Shown piece by piece: positions 26,605 to 38,300 of a DNA stretch of 64,000 bases (position 1 is the first letter of the stretch; each line of letters starts with the position of its first letter). The DNA is from Spodoptera frugiperda (lineage: Eukaryota > Arthropoda > Insecta > Lepidoptera > Noctuidae). The position numbers and the translations under genes were made by a program. The notes under the pieces were generated by a model, which did no database searches, was not told the DNA's origin, and saw nothing but the letters and a program-made list of their open reading frames with translations. Where the stretch lies: assembly GCF_023101765.2 (NCBI RefSeq), contig NC_064231.1:7268501-7332500 (forward strand), given 5' to 3'.

Positions 26605-27553
26605 TAATGTATAAACCGGTTTTGTGATAGATTGTTTCAAATAAATGATGTATTTCTTTTATAATAATAAATAAATAAATGTTATTTTGTTTTTTTATTT
26701 TTATAAGTAATGTTTAAAAATATAATTTTAGAGTGTTTTAAATAAATATATGGAATAATAAATAAATAATATTTTTGGTGAACCGTAACTTGATGTCACT
26801 AAACAAGCAAGGTATTTTAAATTGTTTGTTATTTCCGTAATCTATCGAGTCTGTTGTATTTGCTTGACTGAGCCTTGACCTGATCGGTTGTTAAATTACT
26901 GTCATAGGTACTATATGAACGATTATAAACTGTGAAAATCTCTGGTGTTGACTTACCATAAGACGATCAGTATACTGGTTTGCTTCTTATACCATGAAAA
27001 ACCTAATGTTTCCCTTTTTGAGACAAGTGGTATAAATTTTAATTATAATTAGTTACCACTTATAGTTACGCGAAAACTGTTGGAAAAATGTTCTTGTTAT
27101 TTGATTAGTGAGATAAGTATCGGCTAGGCTATTCTGTAACTTTCAATTCAAAAGATGGAAGGGAACTCGATCGCGGTTGGCCATGTCATCGGTTGTGGAA
27201 AGAATCTCGACCAATGATGGGCGAAAATGCAATCGAGCACATTTTTTAAGTTTGATTTTGCAGTTACAAAAGTTAGTGCCTAGCTGCTCTAAATTGTTGA
27301 AATATTAATGAAAAGATAAAAAAAAACTACGAGCCCATTAAAAAAATACGATTATTAAAACACTTTTCTGGATTATGGTAGTAAACAGAAGTGTTTTTTA
27401 TACGACTAAACAAGGTACACTAATATTTTTTAACATATGTTAGGTACTACTTGTAAACTAGCTAAAAATAGGTACTACTTGTAAACAAGATAAAACTTTT
27501 TATTTTATCCACTAAAAATAATTACTAACATATTTTTTCTTTTAATTACCAGG

Positions 27554-30500
27554 ATGGCAGCATCGCACATCCTGAGCGCTGTGGAGCCGACGGTCGGCGG
27601 CGGCAGTTCGCGCAGCGGCCGCGAGAGGGAAGTCAACGTAGCGCTCGACGACAGAGAACTCTGGGTGCGGTTCCAGACCCTCACCAACGAAATGATTGTC
27701 ACTAAGAATGGAAGGTAAGAATTAACCTTTGATTATATACATCCAGCCAAGCTAGTCAGCTAGCAGTTGAGAAAATCAAGATTGATTTTGCATAATATAC
27801 TCGTAGCACAATTTTATTCAGATTTTAGACATTTAAGATTTTGCACTTAATAGGAAGATTGGTTTGTACTGAGCTAATCTAGCAACGGTTACAAAAGACT
27901 TGGCAGCGTTATAAATCACAAAATTGATTTTAGCAATAGTATCTGCAATAGTATCAATATTTAGTTTTTTACCTGAACACCGCATTTACCGGGTTTAGAA
28001 TCATATGTCTAGTTGCATGCGATTCTAGCCATATACAATGGCCCCGGAACAGATTAGGAGTTCAAACGGTATGATTTTTGTCAGTAAGAGTCTAACACTC
28101 TCTCGTCTCACCCAAGGCAGGAAGAGTCCTCTGAAAAATAATCGCATTAACTATAATTTCGGTTTCACACATAGTCCAAGTAATTCCACTATGGACTTTT
28201 CAATTTGTTACCTTATAGTTTTATTGAACTGAGAACTGAAATATAAATAATAGCTTTAAAATATGAATGATTTGCAACGCATTAGCAGCATGGTGTTATA
28301 CAAACACCTATCTAAAAAGTAAACAACGTTTTCGTCATAATTACATTAGAGTAATATAATACAATGGGTTAGACGTTACAGAAAGTGGCGTGCGTGCCTT
28401 TACTTATGTGGCTCAAAGTTTTCAGTAATTTTGGGAGTAGCTTCTTATGTAAAACTGATGCTAGTTTTCGCCAATCTCCTTAATTTTTGGAACCACTAAG
28501 CTAGGCTAGGTAGGTAGGTACTCGAAAAGCAGGAGTAGGTTTTAGTCAGTAAGAGTCTGACATTCCCTCTCGCCTCGCCCAAAGCGGGAGAAGTGTTATT
28601 GGATGATTTTCGCCTTAAAAAAAACAGGTAGGTGGGTAGTACAAGTAAGGAGTTGTCTAGGTGCTAAGTAAATTTTAGTTAATAGACGGAAGAAATCATT
28701 TTGGGGCAAAAGATCATATCGTCTGGTGAAAAAGATCATAAGATGATCACTAAGGTGGTGAATATAATATCACCACCTGATCCTGATTCATATTCCGAAA
28801 ATTTTGTAGTATTTGTAGTGTAATCTGTATTTGTTGTGCTTTTTTACGCAATTATCCTTTTTTTTCTCTAGTATTTTAGTCCCAGTTGATTATAGTAACT
28901 GTACGGTAGATTTATTAATGAACTGAATATTTTTTTCCGAATACAATGATAGCATAAGTATGTAGTTACTTGCACAGTCACATTTTGCCAGTGCTAACCG
29001 CCTGCCGGCCGGCGGCTAGTTTTCAGCTATTAACGCGGTAGGTCTTACTCATTAACGCTATACAGCTAAATGATACCGCCCGAAGCCGATGAGCAATGGA
29101 ACCCTTACCCTTGACGGAGTCATGACGTTTTGTTCTAGAGTAAGGCAATAATAACCTATTGTTTCTAACATTCACATGTTTTGTAACAAGATGACGCAGG
29201 AACTGCTTTGAAACGTTTTTCGTGGATGTTTACAATTTTTGAAATGATATCACAGCATTGCCTTGTTGGTAGATTTATCTCTAGGAATTGAGTTCATTGT
29301 GATATTTATTTGTGAGTAGAGCAATGTGTTCTCCTTTTTAAAAAATCTCAATGAATGAACGGAAATTGCCAGCTTATTCCTTTGTTGAATAGGAAATATG
29401 ATGAGTCGCAGGTTTTAATACGCTAGAAATTACCGACATATACGTAGCTCAGAAAGGGTAATAACTTGTAATTGATTTTTGTAGACATACTTAGTTACTT
29501 TAAAGTGTGCAGGTTACTTGGAGTTTCGTATATGCGATTTACATACAAAAACAGATAAATCCAGAGAAAGAGAGACTAGCATGCATCAACGTTTTAAATT
29601 AGCATTAGTTCCATGGTACCAACCTATATACCACCGTTGCGGCATAAAATTGTTGCAATATGTCAATATTTAACTATTCTTTGTCATTTAAAAGGTTATC
29701 GTAACAGAGTAAACATAGCCAGGCATGCTATGAGAATATCCTTTAAGCCATATTTGACCACTACCTGTTCGCTGTTGTATGGCTACTCCGCCGACTCACC
29801 AGATAAGAGCTGAAAAAGGGAAGTTAAAAAAAAATGTTATCGCTACTATCTGCTTATCTGGCTTTGAATTGGGCATTCTTATCGACAGGAATAGGGAATT
29901 CGGAACGTAATAAATTAATTAAAAGTAGGTATAACACAACTAACTAACTTTACTATTGGTTCTGTGACTAAAATTCAAAATTCTTCAAAATTTCTTTGTG
30001 GTTCGGACTGGTTACCGTTAGATGTCTCGTGATTCCCGTAAGGTTTGTTACTCTTAAGGTAAAGGTGGGCTTAAAAAACAAAGAAAAACTAATGTTATCA
30101 GGAATATGAATTTTATGTTCATTACACAATCAATTCAGTTTGATTGTGTACGGCAATAGCTTGCACGCGTGTAAGATAACTAACTGAAAACTAGTAGTAG
30201 TAGTAAACAAACATAATGGAATATACATACAAGAGAAATTAACCGAAAAAGCAACTAATACGTTAGGTGATTCTTGTCCTAATATTTTTCAAAGATAATT
30301 ATTGTACATACTCACAACTTAAATCGAAAATACATATTTAATAAATTTTCTATTTAGATATCACTGACAAAATATGTTTTGTTTCAGACGAATGTTCCCT
30401 GTAGTCAAAGTAACAGCTAGTGGCTTGGATCCGACGGCGATGTACACCGTGCTGCTAGAATTCGTGCAAGTCGACTCCCATCGCTGGAAATATGTTAATG

Positions 30501-33500
30501 GAGAATGGGTACGTGCCCTAATTCGCAATTTTAGATAAATATGGACTATTAGACTTTGTGCCTCCTTTACATAAAAGCGGTTTGTTAAAATCTCAGGTTA
30601 TTTGAAGAGCACTGCCGCCCGACTTCTCTTAAATGTGCAATCCTTTCTTAGGGTGCTTTCCACCAGAGATGTGCTATGCTACGTTGCTGTAGATGCGTTT
30701 GGCTTCCACCAATCATATTCATTGGTACGCATAGCTTAAAACTGGTGGAAACGGGTTCAACTAAGATATGTTTGTTTTTTTATGGAAAGATACGTGCTAT
30801 GGATGCGTTATTTTCAATACAATATCTAATGTCTATACTTTTTTTTCCTACTTAGGTACCTGGCGGCAAGGCGGAAGTGCCTCCATCTAACGCAATTTAC
30901 ATACACCCCGAGAGCCCAAACTTTGGAGCGCACTGGATGAAAGAACCGATATCCTTCGCTAAAGTCAAACTTACGAATAAAACAAATGGAAATGGACAGG
31001 TATAGTAAAACATATTTTCTAATACATGCATATTTAAAATAATAATAAAATAGCAAGCCTGGTTATGTATATAGATAAGCCTGCGAGCAATTTCTTTGAA
31101 AACCGAATGCGCACTGGGACCTCGTAGCCCAAGTGTTTAACCCCAAACGGTTCAAAGCAGTAGTTGCCTACTAGATTTGAATATTAACGCTGATTGAGGG
31201 TCTCGCGGAAGCGATGTTAATTATTAAACTAAAACGTAAACTAATACATAGGCATTTCTAAATATTTCAATAGATTTTTTCCTTCTTTAATTTTTCTTCA
31301 TGCAGAAAATCGTATACGTAGGTAACATATTCATTGCATATATTTAGGTAATACCTAGCTTAGCTGCTTAGCCAAAACTGTTGCTTTGAGCACTTGGATT
31401 CAATCGATAATAGATTTTTTATTTGAATAGACTATAGCACAAACAAAACAAAGTTTATTTTGAAACTGATGAAATACTCGATTTCACTGGGTACTATTTG
31501 TCGTGAATAAACAAGAACAAGATTTTAAATAATGAATGCAACTATTTACAGTGAATAAGGATATACCTATATTGGTACCTAGGTTATATCTCTGTACATT
31601 TAATAGCTCAATAACACCGACTGCATAAATAAAAGTACGTTTGCGAATCAGACGTCTGTTTACGAGATACTTTGTAGAGTTTACTACGAGCGTTTAACTA
31701 CATTGTTTCTCATAAGCATAAATGAGTTTCGAACAGGATAAACACAAATTACGGATTCAATATTTATAGCGGGATCTACGCCAGATTATGTGCCTGACCG
31801 AGCATAATAATTAGTTCACGGTATTGTCAGAATAGTAATTTTATAACAGAAAGCTCTCGCTGCAAGGTGTGAGTGTGCTACAGTTCCGTGGCTACCGCTA
31901 TCGCCAGTTCGGAGAAGCGAGTTCTCACGGTTGTATGTGGTGCGAATGAATATGAAAGCAAACATCTGATACATCTAGATCCATATGTTGACGGCTCGGT
32001 GTGAAATCTGTAGCTTTACCAACTGTTTAGCGGGTGTCTGTACGCACTATCATTTGTAATAATTATTGTCTCTGCGCTATGTTTACATTACACATATCTT
32101 AAAAATAAGCAGATGCCCCCTGTGGTCGTTATGTTAACACCACTCATGTAGACGTCTCATTGCATTTCAATTATAACATTATATCTTCGACGCGTGGCAG
32201 CCTTGTCGTTTTCTATTTGTAGTTACTGTAAGTAAATGTTTCGTGTACAGGCAGTTCTTAATTTTATTATTTTTTGGTTACAGATAATGTTAAATAGTTT
32301 GCATAAATACGAGCCTCGAGTGCACCTTGTAAAAGTCGGCACCGATCTCCGTCGAATAATGACATACCCGTTCCCGGAGACTCAGTTTATAGCAGTCACC
32401 GCTTACCAGAATGAAGAGGTGACTTCGTTGAAGATAAAATACAATCCTTTCGCTAAAGCCTTCCTAGATGCTAAAGAAAGACCTGAGGGTTATTATCAAA
32501 GAGATTTTGTTGGCACGCATTACCCTCAACAAAGCTCTTCGCCACATCAGTATCCGCAATGTGAGTACTATTTAATTTTCATTTAACAGTTAGTTATTAT
32601 TTTACAAGCGTTATCTAAAAATCGACTCAGTTTACATTAATTGTAATATAAGAGTTAAGAAATACGACTTACCCACGTGCACGGGAAGTATTCGAGAAAA
32701 GCTCTACTAGTTTTAAGTCCTACCATACTAGACTGTACGTAAGCACTTTATACCAGATTATTTAATACAATACCTATTTATTTTCCAGTCGGTGGATGGT
32801 TTGTTACTTCTCAGTCATTATATGGGAGCAGCAATGCAGCATCCAGAAGACCAGCGCCCTATCCTCCGCGACCACCGTCACGGCCAAGAACGTTGTCACC
32901 GCCTTGTAAGCATTTTTGTGTAATAACATCTATAAACGTTTTTTTTTTTTGGTTAAATTAATGTACCCGATATAATGTATTATTTATGTGATGCACAATA
33001 CAATTAATATTGTTCTGTGTCTAGAAGGTTTATTATTCTATAAAATCTGTATTCAATTGAGAACACTAGAGATCTGTGAAGGGTAATGCATTCTAATTTA
33101 ATTTTCATTCAACAGCGTCGTACAGCAATTCAGAACGGACGACAACTGCGACGAATGGCAGCGGCAGTTACACTTGGGTCAGCAGCAGTGGGTACTGGAA
33201 CTCCACGCAGGGCAGCAGTTCTCCACAGCCGAATACTTCTCCAGCTCCATACCGCACCCCTCCTCATGCATACCCAGCGCCTCTGGAGTATGCGCCCGCG
33301 CCCCCTACAAGCACATCAGCGCCATCATCAGCCCCCGCACCGCTCTACCCCCTCCAGTACGAAACTCCAGCGCAACACCATTCACCCTACTACCAACATG
33401 CCTATGCACCGTACGCGCATCATGCGATTGAAGATATTTCTTATTGGCCTAATAGGTAGGTGTTGACATTGTTGTAGTTTTGTAAAATAAAATATAGCAA

Positions 33501-33838
33501 AAATGAAATCTAAATTGGACTTTATTTACTTTGCCATGTTTTAGTACGCATCTCTTAAAAATCAACTTAAACACAATTTTGTATTTTTCAGTCTGAACAG
33601 CTACGGTTACCAACCATCTGAGTACGTCGGAAGTGGAGAAGTGGCATATGGTGCCGAGGGCATGCCTTTTGGGCCTGCAGGGCCTTCTCTCGAAGCCGCC
33701 GCAGCCGGCGAAGGCCGTGCCACGCCCCCCGGACAGGAACACCCACAAAGCGAACGAGAATACAAGTTTAGCGCCGAAGAAGAACGTCAGTCACCGTGTG
33801 ACGAGGCGGCACTACCACCACGCTCACCAGCGCAGTGA
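27554..33838 (+). CDS. byn: Brachyenteron / Brachyury T-box transcription factor
   Basis: Seven coding exons join in frame: 27554-27714, 30388-30508, 30856-30999, 32284-32560, 32789-32905, 33116-33455 and 33592-33838, giving 468 residues. The T-box DNA-binding domain occupies about residues 36-208, from ELWVRFQTLTNEMIVTKNGR to NPFAKAFLDAKERP, with HRWKYVNGEW, SPNFGAHWMK and ETQFIAVTAYQNEEVTSLKI, all characteristic of the Brachyury subfamily. The N-terminus MAASHILSAVEP fits insect brachyenteron proteins. The C-terminal half is Ser/Pro/Tyr-rich and of low complexity, the usual activation region, with GWF and YSNS patches like those in Brachyury. The product is a nuclear regulator; in Drosophila it specifies hindgut and posterior fate. 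The ATG lies one base after an acceptor (27551-27552), so a non-coding leader exon must exist upstream. Confidence 0.95.
28060..28145 (+). mobile_element. R1-like LINE 3' tail fragment in byn intron 1
   Basis: GTCAGTAAGAGTCTAACACTC...CACCCAAGGCAGGAAGAGTC...AAAAATAA is a diverged copy of the tail at 63225-63310. Short, 5'-truncated, and in sense orientation to the host gene. Confidence 0.6.
28530..28630 (+). mobile_element. R1-like LINE 3' tail fragment in byn intron 1
   Basis: CGAAAAGCAGGAGTAGG...GTCAGTAAGAGTCTGACATTCCC...CGGGAGAAGTG...GGATGATTTTCGCCTTAAAAAAAAC: the same tail family in a better preserved copy with an A-rich 3' end. Confidence 0.7.
30650..30815. mobile_element. MITE-like element in byn intron 2
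   Basis: Lies between coding exons 2 and 3. It contains GGTGCTTTCCACCAG...GTGCTATGCTACGT and the opposed CTGGTGGAAACG, an inverted repeat, then a second half ending GATACGTGCTATGGATGCG. Composition and layout match a frequent lepidopteran MITE. The outer ends are not sharply defined. Confidence 0.5.
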
Positions 33839-34079
33839 CCATCAACCTAGTTCATAAGATAGTTGCAAATAATAAGGATGGATTTCGAAACCTTCTAAAA
33901 TATACCTATTTTTGTATTTTACGATTTTTAGGGTTGAAATTAAAGAAAATATTTTATCTAGGTAGTAATGCATAGGTGTATTGTGTTGTTCCCTTTTGAG
34001 AGATGTGTATATATTGTACTAGTAGATTTAATAATGTATTTCTAAAATAAGTTTGGAATACATGTCATAAGAGTGGAAA

Positions 34080-34085
34080 AATAAA
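34080..34085 (+). terminator. Candidate poly(A) signal of byn
   Basis: AATAAA about 240 bases after the stop codon in AT-rich DNA; the first canonical hexamer downstream. Transcript evidence is lacking. Confidence 0.5.
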
Positions 34086-34799
34086 ATACGTAATGTAATA
34101 GTTCCAATTTATTTTAAGTATTTTTTGCACGTTGTAATATAGATTTCCGTTCACATATCCGATTGAAATTGGCTTGCTTCACGACTACCCAGGCTCAGTA
34201 AACAGTAACAATCGCTCTAGCAGGTGTAACTTAGTTTTCATTATTTATGTACTACTTGAGAGTTGTCTATTTATAGTAAACAAGATGAAATATGGGTAGG
34301 TAGGTTCCACCTTCCTACTAATACAAATCTTCGCTATTGTATTAGCGTCTCTTGCAAGAAAGCTACCCACGGCTATCCCTGTTCTAAAAAAATGAAATAG
34401 TATTATATGCTTTTCCAATAAATTACGAATGTAAAACTTAACAGATCGAATTGTGTAAAGCGCAAAGAAAAATAACTTTTGCGGTGTTGACAATAAATCA
34501 TGTTTCTGTTAAGAAACGTATTTTTATTTTCTTATACTTACAATATATCTTAATGCGGTAACAAATAAATAGGTAGTAAAAAGTATGTAGGTAGGCAACC
34601 TACCTATGTACTTGCAGTACAATAGATATCATGCTTCCATCAATTTTAGGCATGAACCACACGGCAGAAAGGGCTGTTAGAGCAAAGATAGCGCAAAAAG
34701 TAATACACGACTATACTTACTACCAATGCACGTAGGTACAAGACAAAAAGCCTACCCCGAGCCCGCCATACAATATTTATTTATAAGTGAATCGCTGTT

Positions 34800-34965
34800 G
34801 ACGTGACTACCCCAAGATAATATAATAAAATGTTTATTTGGTGTAAAAAGCCCAATTACAAAATAAATCTTATTACCTATAAACAAATTCTAAAGTATAT
34901 AAACCCTGAACTATGCGCAAACCTGTGTTTCAGGTTAATAAGAGTTGAGTTGGTTCAGGTTGATA
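34800..34965 (-). mobile_element. LINE 3' tail sharing a hairpin with the 17 kb LINE
   Basis: Starts TTTATTTGGTGTAAAAAG and contains CCCTGAACTATGCGCAAACCTGTGTTTCAGG, an imperfect hairpin that matches CCTGAACTAGGATATCCTGTGTTTCAGG at about 17267-17294. It is therefore probably another 3' end of the same LINE family in minus orientation. No coding part remains. Confidence 0.5.
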
Positions 34966-35344
34966 ATAATTCAATATGTGGTGGAATATGTCTGAATTGG
35001 AACTCAAGTTGGCATTCTAATACCTACGTCCATTCAAGGACTGCAGGATAATCACGTGTGATACATACACATGCAATCATGCAACCCACGTAGCCTACAT
35101 ATTATTATAAAGAATTTGTATTTTGAAAGTATCTGTACTTGACTAGTGGTGCACCAAAATGTACCATAGACTCGATTTGTTCATTTGAATATTGTCTATG
35201 CATTCAGTTACATTTTTTTATAATGGCAGCACACGGAAGCTGTCAAAACTGTATTCATGTCAATGTCATTGTCGTGTCAATGACCCTGACTGTCTGTAAT
35301 TGTCAAACAGTCGAAACGTCAAACGTCAGTCGAAAAGTTACAAT

Positions 35345-35352
35345 TTTGGCGC
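35345..35352 (+). promoter_or_regulatory. E2F-like site just upstream of ORC3
   Basis: TTTGGCGC matches the E2F consensus TTTSSCGC and ends 18 bases before the ATG at 35371. E2F drives S-phase genes, including replication-initiation factors, in animals, so the placement is functionally sensible. The site is seen in the sequence; its use is inferred. Confidence 0.55.
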
Positions 35353-35370
35353 GTGTTATTGAAGAAAGAA

Positions 35371-38300
35371 ATGGAATCTACTGTGTCGGTTTCTAAGGTA
35401 AATAGAAATTTATTGTGCATGTTTTGTAGAGCAATTTGAAAGCATTATATTCAGAGACTAATATTTTGTAATAATTTTAAATGTAAGTTAGTAAATCGAA
35501 ACAACGGGCAACAACAGCAACGGGATTGTTACAGGACGCTTTTGTAAACACTGATTGTTTATACATTCAAATATGAGTTTTCAATGTTATTTCTCATTTT
35601 TAAGTGATGCGTTTGTGATAATAAACAAGTTGATTAATTAACCACATTTTAATCCGTGCTACAAAACCTAATAGTTCAGCAAATACTGCGAAATACTCTT
35701 ACCAATTCATCAGTGTTGAAGCCCTATTGTTCTTGTATAGTCTTGGATCCAGCAAAGAAATAAAATATTAGGAGAGATGAAAAAGAAAACAGTAGTTTCC
35801 ACTTCCTTTTGTGAATTTAATGCAGGAGACGAGAGCCTGCAAAAGCAATATTTTTAATTTCAATTTTAAAACCTATTGGATACAGCTTCTCATTGATGTT
35901 AACCTAATGTAATATTTTTCTCTGTTTCCAGGGTGTTTTCCTATTCCCAAATGGATTTAAAAAGGGTAAAACTAGTAAGAAGAAAAACAATCAAATATTA
36001 TTTGAAAAGATATTTAGAAATGAACTTTGGTATGATACATACAAACAAAACTGGTATTCCATTGAAAATGAACTGCAGGTAATTAAGAACAAGGTTTTTA
36101 TAAAAATATTAGACTTCCATTCTTATTAATATTGTAATCTGAATGATTGTGACTGTATGTGACTTTTATGAATAAACTAATAAACTACTGAAAGCACTAT
36201 AGTCTGAAATAACATAAAGCCGGTTAAACAAAGACGGTTAGATTTATAACCCCTTGTTATAATTGAACTTGTTATAATTATAAATGAAAGTTTGTAAGAT
36301 TGTGTGTTTGTGTATTACTCAATCTTATCAAAATCGCTGAAAGGATGAGGATGAAATTTGGAACAGGAATATTTTGTGGTCTGAAATAACACATAGGTAT
36401 ACTTTCTATCTTATGGGAATGCAAGCGAAGCCATGGGCACAGCTAGGTTGTTATAAAAAAGAAATGACAAAATAACACCACAAAGAGTATGTCGTGAATC
36501 GGTGGTCAACATACAGCATAACAACAATTAGTGATCACTTCTATCTAAAAATAGTCTTGTTGTCAATAGAGTTTATTATTATTATGATAACTCACCAAGT
36601 AATTGTTTCCAAAACAAGAAAGAAACAAATAGTTATTATATTGCTTCATATTTCACAGGAACTTCACCACAAAACACACAGCCTATTGCTGAATGACATA
36701 GTAAATTACATCAAGAATCAAGGTATCAGTGAATCATCTACTTTGGAAGGAATCATTCCTAGTGCTACTCTGTTGACCGGAGTCAATCAACCAGACCATG
36801 TCTCTCAGTTTACATCACTTATTGATCTTATCAGGTAAGCTTTTTTTTACCTGGTAAACAAGCAGATGATCAACTGGTAACACAGCCACCCATGGAAACC
36901 CGAAAGACCATGTTACAAGTCATTCTTTTGTTGGTGAATTTAAGGGTTGCATCGAAGTTGTTACACCGTTTTCTGGCCTATGGATACCTTACTTATAAAA
37001 ATATTTATAGTTTAATTTCATGTATTTTAATATCAGAGTATTTTTTGTCATACAGTCAGTGTGGTTGATGGTTAGACTGATTCCGTTCAAAAAAAATTAG
37101 ATGTGTGGCTCTATTAAAAAGCATGTAATTTCTTTTATTAAAACAATAGTTTCTGTATTTAATGTTTGAGAAAACTAGTTATATTAAATAACAATTTGTG
37201 CACAATTTCAGAAATGAAGTGACTCCACATGTTGCTTTAGTCAATTCACAAGATGCACCCTCTGTGAAACATCTAGTAGAGAATGCTGTTTGGCAGCTGA
37301 TACATGGGGATCAAGTTATGGTAAGATTCAATCATAATCTTTACACTATTATATATATTATATATATAAAGCTGAATAGGTTGTTTGTTAATGCGCTGAA
37401 TCTCTGGAACTCAAATTGAATAAGAATTTTTTTGGTACTTGGTTCAATTTGAATTACAATATTATTTTGGTGTTGGATAGTCCATTTATCGAGAAAGGCT
37501 ATAAAACATTTTGACCATAGAAGCCGATTGCAGAGTGGCAGTAACCAGCAATTTTAATAAATACATAAGGTATGGGTATAGTCTGAAAGTATACTATAGC
37601 TACGGGAACCAGTGGATAGGAAGCCTTGTTGTTCTAGATGGAGGGTAAGGGGACCGCCTTTGTTCAGCAAACTAATTAATGTTAATTAATCTCGGCTTTT
37701 ATGATGATTAAGTCTAAATAAGAATTTCAAAACAGTAATACTCCATCCATAGTTGCTAAAGATTTCGCAGTTGCTTAAAAGTGGATAAATTCTGAAATTG
37801 GTATCACAATAACAATTTTGATCTGGTTCAAATTGTCATTGGTTAACACAAATGTATGCTTTTGTTTCCAGGATTACGATGATGAAGAAGGAGTCGTTAC
37901 TCAAACCAAGAAATTACGAAAGAGTCAATGTACAATGAAAGCTTTAAAAAATTGGTACAACAGTAAATGTATGTCATCGCCACCAAAGAAGAAATCACCA
38001 CAAACTAGAAGAACATTGGTCATTATAATCCCTGACTTTGAGAGCTTCAATTGTAATGTTTTACAAGACTTTGTTATGATAGTCAGGTAATTTAACCATT
38101 CATTTTATGTGATTTTATGTTGTAGGTAATCTGGAGTTAATGATGTATGATCTTTTAACATCCAAACTTGAAATAAAAAATTATGTGAGAGAAAGGAGAT
38201 TACCATAGCCCATGCTGACATTTAGTAATAAAGTTTGGTGTTTCATATTCAGTGACTTGCTTCTGTGTTACTGAGTGAAGATGAACTTGTCTTGGTATCC

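Larger units (their letters stand above)
14574..27553. other. Gene-free region upstream of brachyenteron
   Basis: About 13 kb with no coding exon I can recognise. It contains LINE and SINE debris (15125-15330, 17150-17807, 18655-18765, 19060-19280, 23715-23822), MITEs (24359-24500, 25732-25835), a Helitron-like end near 26604, two GC-rich CpG-rich stretches (about 20100-20340 and 21580-22010) and a strong TATA box at 20153. An upstream leader exon of brachyenteron must lie here or further left, because its ATG sits one base after a splice acceptor. Confidence 0.5.
33839..35370. other. byn 3' region and ORC3 upstream region
   Basis: The two genes are head to tail, 1.5 kb apart. A candidate byn poly(A) signal AATAAA is at 34080-34085. 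A LINE tail lies around 34800-34960. The last 150 bases before ORC3 hold a cluster of TGTCA/TGACA motifs and an E2F-like site. No other gene was seen. Confidence 0.5.

Noticed and set aside
36494..36658. In-frame extension of ORC3 exon 3 to the left
   Set aside because: The acceptor at 36657-36658 (TTTCACAG) and ORC3 family alignment place the exon start at 36659; upstream codons are intron.
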